Below are positions 59,222-64,000 of a DNA stretch of 64,000 bases, piece after piece. How positions within the stretch are numbered: position 1 is the first letter of the stretch; each line of letters opens with the position of its first letter. The position numbers were made by a program, and so were the translations under genes. The stretch spans positions 1,712,599 through 1,776,598 of the forward strand of contig MOYA01000001.1 of NCBI GenBank assembly GCA_001899315.1, read 5' to 3'. Below the pieces are notes generated by a model. It did not search any database. It was not told where the DNA came from and saw nothing but the letters and a program-made list of their open reading frames with translations. The DNA comes from Candidatus Obscuribacter phosphatis. Its GTDB lineage: Bacteria > Cyanobacteriota > Vampirovibrionia > Obscuribacterales > Obscuribacteraceae.

Positions 59222-60190
59222 TTATCGCAGGCCGGTCTGACAAATGAGGCTGAAAATCTGCTCGGCTTGAATTGTCTCAGGAGCAACTGAATCAAGCTCC
59301 AATAGCTTATTTACATGCTTTTCCATGGCACCGATCTGCCAGGCGGCCAGTTCAATTGTCACTAAGGTGGAATAAGCAAAGATCGAGTTAGCATTCTCTT
59401 TGATTAGTCTTGCCATCAAATCACGAGCCCGCTCTTCCTCGCCGCTGGAGAGTTCAATCAAAGCCAAGCGTGGGTAGACCCAGTCAAAACCGGCTTCGTC
59501 GCGCAATAATTCAAGCAGAAGCGGTCTAGCCTGACTTTCTTTTTTTGTGTAGATAAACTTAAGCGCATCAAGAAACTTAGACATAGACTGATTGCGAATT
59601 TCTCTAAGAGGCAGTCTAGTCTTGCTCAAGACTTTCGCTCTTTCACCTTCGACGCCGCCGCAGGCAATGGCGCGCTGCAAGGCTTTGCGCATCGGCTCGA
59701 CATAGCCAAGTTTCTCAAAACGTTCAGCCATAGTGAGATATTGCCTAGCCGATCCGCCTTCGGGCACATAATGAACAGGCAAGCCGACATGAGGCAGAAC
59801 AACGTCCTCCAAGACCTTGTGCACCGTATCGCCGGCCAGCTTGCCGACAAAGTCAAAGGCAAAAACAGCTTTGTCTTTCGCTTTACGTGTCAGCTCATTC
59901 TTGTCTAAAAGTCTGCCCCCTTCACCAGCAGCATACTTTACCAAGTCAGAGGCTGTTTCCTGTACACCGGTGACAGTATCGGTGACAAAGACAGAAGCCT
60001 GAACAGCAGTCATCAAAGCCAGCATCTTGCGCCTTTCTGCTTCAGGAATAGCGTCCTCAGGCGATAGCCGCAAAACTTGCTTGCTGCAGAAAGACATCTG
60101 CGACAACCAAACAAGAGCCTGGTAACGCAGCATTAGCCTTTGATAGTCGAGTACATCCAGGTCGCCGGGCACTACTTTTGGTGGCAGCAT
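59222..60190 (-). CDS. hypothetical helical repeat protein
   Basis: 322 residues, all-helical in appearance, no signal peptide. The C-terminal 150 residues look like TPR-style helix pairs (A-R-P-L-L-L-E-L-L-R-D, E-E-R-A-R-D-L-M-A-R-L-I-K-E-N-A-N-S). The N-terminal 100 have amphipathic helices with V-T-D-T-V-T-G-V. No family recognised. Followed downstream only by the convergent M16 gene; its own upstream neighbour (60222) may be in the same operon. Confidence 0.7.
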   Translation of the reverse strand: MLPPKVVPGDLDVLDYQRLMLRYQALVWLSQMSFCSKQVLRLSPEDAIPEAERRKMLALMTAVQASVFVTDTVTGVQETASDLVKYAAGEGGRLLDKNELTRKAKDKAVFAFDFVGKLAGDTVHKVLEDVVLPHVGLPVHYVPEGGSARQYLTMAERFEKLGYVEPMRKALQRAIACGGVEGERAKVLSKTRLPLREIRNQSMSKFLDALKFIYTKKESQARPLLLELLRDEAGFDWVYPRLALIELSSGEEERARDLMARLIKENANSIFAYSTLVTIELAAWQIGAMEKHVNKLLELDSVAPETIQAEQIFSLICQTGLR

Positions 60191-60221
60191 TTGATCACGA
60201 CTCTATTTAGGTGACAGTAAC

Positions 60222-60944
60222 TTAGTACCAGGTATACTCAGTTATTGTACCGTCAGTATATGTAATCTCGCCACCGTTGGGGTGGTCTCCAGCCCAAGGC
60301 GAATAGTTATAACGTTTAGCCACCTTGACACGGTTATGACCTTTGCGAGCGATTTTGCGCTTACGCTCTTTTCTGACCGTCTTTTTTTCTGGTTCGGCAG
60401 TATTCTTTTCCGGTTTAGCAGCCTTGACCTCGTCAATAAAGACAGGCTGGTGCGGCTTGAGCGCCGGAAAGACTTTATAGAAACCGGCTGTGAGAGCCTC
60501 CGGCTTGATATTTTGACTGGCTCTATAGAGGTGGTAGGTGGCGAATGACAGAAGCCCAACCAAAGCAATACCAACAAAACTGCGCCCGGCCAAAAAGAGA
60601 AAATCGCGCACCATGGCTTGCCGCGCTATTCTCCAGCCCATATCAGAGGCGGCGGCATCCGGAGCATTAGAGTGAGATTTAGAATCTGGTTCAGAATTAG
60701 TTCTGTTACTAGGACTAAAGTCAGAGTAATAATCTTGAGTTTCTTGAGATTCTTGAGACTCTTTAGTTGCTTGGTCCCTAATCTCTTCAGACTTATAAGA
60801 AACACCGGCAAAATCTATCTTTGCCATTTCCAATGTAGCGGTCAGCCCTTGCAACTCTTCCTCTAATTCAGAGAGTTCCTGGTCGGCGTCTAGATCACTC
60901 TGATAAGAGCCGGGGGCAAAACAAATTGTTTCTGAGCTAGCCAT
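60222..60944 (-). CDS. hypothetical single-pass membrane protein
   Basis: 240 residues: an acidic, Glu/Ser-rich cytoplasmic head, one membrane helix (F-V-G-I-A-L-V-G-L-L-S-F-A-T-Y), a Lys/Arg-rich segment (K-K-T-V-R-K-E-R-K-R-K) and a C-terminal motif W-A-G-D-H-P-N-G-G-E-I-T-Y-T-D-G-T. Family unknown. ATG start; the neighbour at 59222 follows after 31 nt. Confidence 0.7.
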   Translation of the reverse strand: MASSETICFAPGSYQSDLDADQELSELEEELQGLTATLEMAKIDFAGVSYKSEEIRDQATKESQESQETQDYYSDFSPSNRTNSEPDSKSHSNAPDAAASDMGWRIARQAMVRDFLFLAGRSFVGIALVGLLSFATYHLYRASQNIKPEALTAGFYKVFPALKPHQPVFIDEVKAAKPEKNTAEPEKKTVRKERKRKIARKGHNRVKVAKRYNYSPWAGDHPNGGEITYTDGTITEYTWY

Positions 60945-61269
60945 TTCTACCTATATATAGGTTTGGATTTGTGTGCTGGAACAAAGAGCTAAGGTGCCAT
61001 AGATGCCAGTCGATGTCAACATCGAAGCCGGAGACATGCAGCCTGTGGACTGCAGACCAATTTAGAAAGCCCATCCTGAGACTGTAAAGGGCAATATAAA
61101 TCGTCGCTCATCAACTTTGCAAAAGGGCAAAGTCTAGACTAATCTCCTGACAAGCTTCAGTGTTTTTACTAGTATCTCGCCATGGCGCTCTGGAAGAATG
61201 GTAAAGGTTGCCGAAACCAGAAGAAATTCAAGATAAGTAGTTTAAGACAAATAACTCGAGGAGGTAGGA
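60945..61269. other. divergent intergenic region before cpaB
   Basis: 325 nt without a credible gene between two divergent genes; both promoters should be here. A short inverted repeat (gatgtcaacatc) lies near 61012-61023. cpaB has a very strong GGAGG site at 61260-61264. Confidence 0.5.
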
Positions 61270-62223
61270 ATGAATCCACTACGCTCTCTATTTTTGCTGC
61301 TCTCACGCACGCCCCCAGCCCTGATGGTAGCCACCATAGTCGGGCTCTCAGTTGTGATCACTATGGCGATTACAACAAGCTCAGACGCAAGCAAACGAGA
61401 ATTAGAAGAAGCCATAAAGAAAGCCCAGGAAAAGTCATCGGCCAAACTAAAGGTGGTTTATGCCGAAAAAGATATTCCTGCCGGAGCCAATATTGAAGCA
61501 GATTGGCTTAGTGAAAAAGATATAGAAGCAGGAAGAGCCCCGCTGGATGCACTTCCCAGCGCCTCCAGCGCCATTGGTCGTACGACCAAATATGGTGTCA
61601 GCGCCGGTCAACTTCTCTCTTCACACGATCTCGCTCCGCTAGGCATAGCAATAGACTTTAACTCACGCCTCAAGGAAGGCATGAGAGCCGTCACCTTTGC
61701 TGTAGATTCGAATTCGGGCGTGGCCGGCTTTATCGAACCGCAGAGCCATGTTGATGTACTTTCGATGGTGGGCAATGGCGCCGAAACCAGAGTAGCACCG
61801 ATTCTCTCCGACGTTGAAATCATTGCCGTCGGTCAGACCTACGAAAGAGCCCCTAAAGGTGGTGCCAATCCAGCCTCTTCAGTAACAGTGGCAGTGACGC
61901 CGGAAGACACACAGAAACTAGTGAAAGCAGTTGCCGCAAGCAAGCTCTATCTCTCCTTGCGCAACGACAGAGATCACAGTCCTGTAACTACGGTGGACGT
62001 GACCGCGCTCTTTGCTCAACCTAAGAAAACAGTCGCCAACGAGCCTGTGCTCACCGCACTTGAGCCGCCGCCTCTGCCTGGGCTTCCCGATATCACCCCA
62101 GGACCTTCGCCAATGCCAATGAACGGCTCGGCACCATTTGCGGTGAATGTGCCCCCACCCTTGCACGAGATCGAAATTTGGTCTGGCAATAAGAAAGATG
62201 TGCTGCAAGTAGCGAAGCAGTAA
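61270..62223 (+). CDS. cpaB: Flp/Tad pilus assembly protein CpaB (RcpC-like)
   Basis: 317 residues: a membrane helix near the N-terminus, a SAF domain (V-V-Y-A-E-K-D-I-P-A-G-A-N-I then G-R-T-T-K-Y-G-V-S-A-G-Q-L-L), and the RcpC/CpaB part with M-R-A-V-T-F-A-V-D-S-N-S-G-V-A-G-F-I-E-P-Q-S-H-V-D-V-L (the usual G-x-x-x-P-G-x-x-V-D-V) and V-A-V-T-P-E-D-T-Q-K-L. CpaB helps the Tad secretin assemble in the periplasm. No other Tad machinery gene except the pilin-like gene opposite is in this window. Confidence 0.9.
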   Translation: MNPLRSLFLLLSRTPPALMVATIVGLSVVITMAITTSSDASKRELEEAIKKAQEKSSAKLKVVYAEKDIPAGANIEADWLSEKDIEAGRAPLDALPSASSAIGRTTKYGVSAGQLLSSHDLAPLGIAIDFNSRLKEGMRAVTFAVDSNSGVAGFIEPQSHVDVLSMVGNGAETRVAPILSDVEIIAVGQTYERAPKGGANPASSVTVAVTPEDTQKLVKAVAASKLYLSLRNDRDHSPVTTVDVTALFAQPKKTVANEPVLTALEPPPLPGLPDITPGPSPMPMNGSAPFAVNVPPPLHEIEIWSGNKKDVLQVAKQ

Positions 62224-62263
62224 CAACAGAAAATCCCAAAATACATGAATACATAACTACAGA

Positions 62264-62287
62264 GAAGTGAAGGCTAGCTTTCACTTC
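62264..62287. terminator. bidirectional hairpin terminator between cpaB and the pilin-like gene
   Basis: gaagtgaa and ttcacttc form a stem of 8 bp or more (11 with a G-T pair when extended to 61-90), with loop ggctagct. A T-rich run follows on the + side (tttgtctt). It sits between convergent genes. Confidence 0.6.
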
Positions 62288-62297
62288 TTTGTCTTAT

Positions 62298-62330
62298 TCA
62301 CTTATTAGTCTCACTTATTTATTAGTCTCT
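62298..62330. repeat. 17-bp tandem duplication containing a stop codon
   Basis: On the minus strand gagactaataaataagt (last codons and TAA stop) is followed by gagactaataagtgaata. The period is 17 nt. Confidence 0.85.
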
Positions 62331-63073
62331 TCAGGTAGGCTTTGCTCAACCGACTCTTTGTCTTTCTCTTCTTTATAGCCCGCCGGCGGATTAACCTTAT
62401 GGGTGCCCTGACAGTTCTTGGGATTTTTCAGCTTAAAGACATATGTAGTGTGAAACCACATATGCATGCGATCGTTTTCCAGAAGCGAAGCATCACTCAA
62501 TAAAAACGAGGCAGGCACAAGCACTTTGGTGGACATAGTGACTGTGATCTTGCGCAGCTTCGGAGTAATCATATCTTCCAAGCCAGTCAGGCATGGCTTT
62601 TCGATGAACAAACCGGGATTGGCGCAACCATCAAGATAATGCCAGGCGGCATATTGCACATTGCGTGTATCTTTACCGTCCATGGCTGCTTTTCCAGCCA
62701 GATAGGCGGCTGTCTTGCAACAGCGCTTATTGTAATCTTTAGCAAGGCCAAGCACCGCCACATTCATGGCAATGATCGAGAGCAAGGCCAGGAACAAAGT
62801 ACCAAAGCCAAGTTCAAGAATATCTTCTTTCTTCTTTTTGACTTTCTTTGTCTGACCCACTGGCTTCTCAGCGCTGGAGGCGCCATTAGCTTTCACTAGG
62901 TCAGATGACTCTGAGGACAGAGTTTCGCCGCTATCTTGTTTCTCTGGAGTTTCAGATTTAGATTCAGACTTAGATTCTGGTTGAGATTCTGGACCCGAGT
63001 CTAGGCCTGATTCAGCCTGGCTTGCTTCATCATTCTCTGTTTTGTCTGCGTCGTCGCTAGCTAATTCTGACAA
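62315..63073 (-). CDS. TadE/TadG-like pseudopilin-type membrane protein
   Basis: About 252 residues. A disordered Ser/Glu head (about 90 residues), then one membrane helix (L-F-L-A-L-L-S-I-I-A-M-N-V-A-V-L-G-L) after L-G-F-G-T, then a soluble domain with paired Cys (K-R-C-C-K; C-A-N-P-G; P-C-L). The helix-plus-exported-domain layout and the convergent cpaB suggest a TadE/TadG-like minor pilin, but there is no strict TadE motif. TTG 63073 behind AAAAGGG is preferred to TTG 63091, which directly follows the hpt stop. Confidence 0.62.
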   Translation of the reverse strand: MSELASDDADKTENDEASQAESGLDSGPESQPESKSESKSETPEKQDSGETLSSESSDLVKANGASSAEKPVGQTKKVKKKKEDILELGFGTLFLALLSIIAMNVAVLGLAKDYNKRCCKTAAYLAGKAAMDGKDTRNVQYAAWHYLDGCANPGLFIEKPCLTGLEDMITPKLRKITVTMSTKVLVPASFLLSDASLLENDRMHMWFHTTYVFKLKNPKNCQGTHKVNPPAGYKEEKDKESVEQSLPEETNK

Positions 63074-63091
63074 GGCATGCCCTTTTCTCAA

Positions 63092-63643
63092 TTAAGAAGA
63101 CAGTTTTAACTCACCGAGGAAAGGCAACTCTCTGAATTTCTCAGCATAATCGAGACCATAACCGACCACAAAGAGATCTTCGATTGTAAAACCGACATAG
63201 TCGGCTTCTATCGGCACCACTCTTCTAGAGGGTTTATCTAGAAAGACAGCCATTTTTAGAGTAGCTGGATTGAACTGATCTTTGAGATAGTCCATAAAGA
63301 AACGAGCAGTTCTGCCGCTATCGATGATATCTTCCACCACCAAAATATGTCGGCGCGAAATATTGGGCAGCTCTAAATAGGGAGTCTGCACATGACCGGA
63401 ACTTTCGGTGGCGCTACCATAGCTTGCCAGTCTGACAAATTCGATTTGCAAGGGGTCTTCGGTCTTGATATGTCTGACTATATCGGCGAGGAAACAAAAA
63501 GCACCTTTCATCACCCCGATGATTACAGGATTCTCAAGCTTGCAAAGATCTTTACTGATCTCTGCGCCAAGCTCTTTGATTCTCTCTTGAATCTCTTCCT
63601 GAGAGTAAATGGTCTTGATGCTTTCTACTTGTGGTGTCGCCAT
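63092..63643 (-). CDS. hpt: hypoxanthine-guanine phosphoribosyltransferase
   Basis: Salvages hypoxanthine or guanine with PRPP. 183 residues. PRPP-binding motif L-V-V-E-D-I-I-D-S-G-R-T, the flexible loop R-L-A-S-Y-G-S-A-T (usual S-Y) and the base-binding V-G-Y-G-L-D-Y-A-E-K-F-R. ATG preceded by AAGAGGGG. It lies between the pilin-like gene and a guanine-deaminase-like gene, so the right edge is a purine-salvage patch. Confidence 0.96.
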   Translation of the reverse strand: MATPQVESIKTIYSQEEIQERIKELGAEISKDLCKLENPVIIGVMKGAFCFLADIVRHIKTEDPLQIEFVRLASYGSATESSGHVQTPYLELPNISRRHILVVEDIIDSGRTARFFMDYLKDQFNPATLKMAVFLDKPSRRVVPIEADYVGFTIEDLFVVGYGLDYAEKFRELPFLGELKLSS

Positions 63644-63722
63644 AACTGCCCCTCTTGAATGGATGTATATTAGCAGGTGAACAGAAGAAGGTAATTAACG
63701 GGCCAGCTTGAGTTTAGACTAA

Positions 63723-64000
63723 TTATTTTGACTTCACGCATGCTCTAGACTTATCAAATAACAGGCGTCCTCTTACATAGGTCTGGTCTATCAGCCGATC
63801 ATCGCCCAAAAAGACCAAGCAAGAGAGTATCTCATCGGTGGGATGACTCATGATATTGTCCACAATACCGCTCTTGGCACGTGGGTCTACCACAATAAAG
63901 TCAGCTTCTTTACCGACTTCCAGCGAACCAACCTGCTCACCCATATAGAGTGCTCTGGCACCGCCCAAGGTTGCCCTATAAAAAAGTTCACGCGGCTCGA
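63723..64000 (-). CDS. guanine-deaminase-type amidohydrolase, C-terminal part
   Basis: The frame is open to the right edge; about 92 C-terminal residues are visible. They show L-F-Y-R-A-T-L-G-G-A-R-A-L, G-S-L-E-V-G-K-E-A-D-F-I-V-V-D-P and a final V-R-G-R-L-L-F, the C-terminal barrel and composite domain of guanine deaminase / ATZ-TRZ-type hydrolases. Guanine deaminase is favoured by the G-G-A motif and the adjacent hpt gene. The catalytic residues lie outside the window. Confidence 0.82.
   Translation of the reverse strand, partial: EPRELFYRATLGGARALYMGEQVGSLEVGKEADFIVVDPRAKSGIVDNIMSHPTDEILSCLVFLGDDRLIDQTYVRGRLLFDKSRACVKSK

Noticed and set aside
1-64000. Insertion sequences, prophage or toxin-antitoxin genes
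   Set aside because: No transposase, integrase, phage structural or recognisable toxin-antitoxin pair was seen.

Overview
This 64 kb window is a gene-dense bacterial chromosome segment of roughly even base composition. It has no rRNA, no convincing tRNA, no insertion sequence and no phage. The gene style suggests a large-genome, heterotrophic, non-phototrophic relative of the cyanobacteria (Obscuribacterales/Melainabacteria type): many exported TPR proteins, a cyanobacterial-looking primary-type sigma factor, polyphosphate kinase 1, PPDK with its regulatory protein, Tad-pilus CpaB, and many TTG/GTG starts. No photosynthesis gene is present. The taxonomic guess is inference from gene style only.

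Layout. 1-6.7 kb: the end of a PfkB sugar kinase, then exported TPR proteins and a long disordered protein with a LysM-like tail. 7-17 kb: topoisomerase III, an alpha/beta hydrolase, a peptidase-MA-type metalloprotease, a family 2 glycosyltransferase, the RNA ligase RtcB with an unusually hairpin-rich leader and small ORFs, and a second hydrolase. 17.5-26.7 kb: a sigma-70 factor overlapped by a LOV (blue-light) histidine kinase, a TIGR01777 epimerase, an OmpR-type regulator, a photolyase and PPK1. 26.7-29.2 kb: an amidohydrolase plus a glutamine-synthetase-like enzyme (a split FluG arrangement). 29.2-34.8 kb: a MoxR/DUF58/transglutaminase operon in which the transglutaminase has lost its catalytic Cys and His. 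35-48.8 kb: an AI-2E-type permease, a PhyH dioxygenase with a hydrolase, NadC, a pseudo-receiver, membrane proteins, an SDR and TPR proteins. 49-55 kb: PPDK with its regulator, a BioD-like protein and a CtpA protease. 55-64 kb: MTA phosphorylase, an M16 peptidase pair, unknown proteins, CpaB facing a pilin-like membrane protein, HGPRT and the end of a guanine-deaminase-like gene (purine salvage).

Three things stand out. First, the LOV kinase and sigma factor share a GTGA junction near a photolyase, which suggests a blue-light/sigma stress module in a non-phototroph. Second, the last codons plus stop codon of several genes are tandemly repeated into the downstream gap (near 17.4, 38.6, 46.4, 47.8, 49.0 and 62.3 kb), with the clearly measurable periods not multiples of three. 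Third, four consecutive hairpins lie upstream of rtcB, between two copies of a 12-nt direct repeat.
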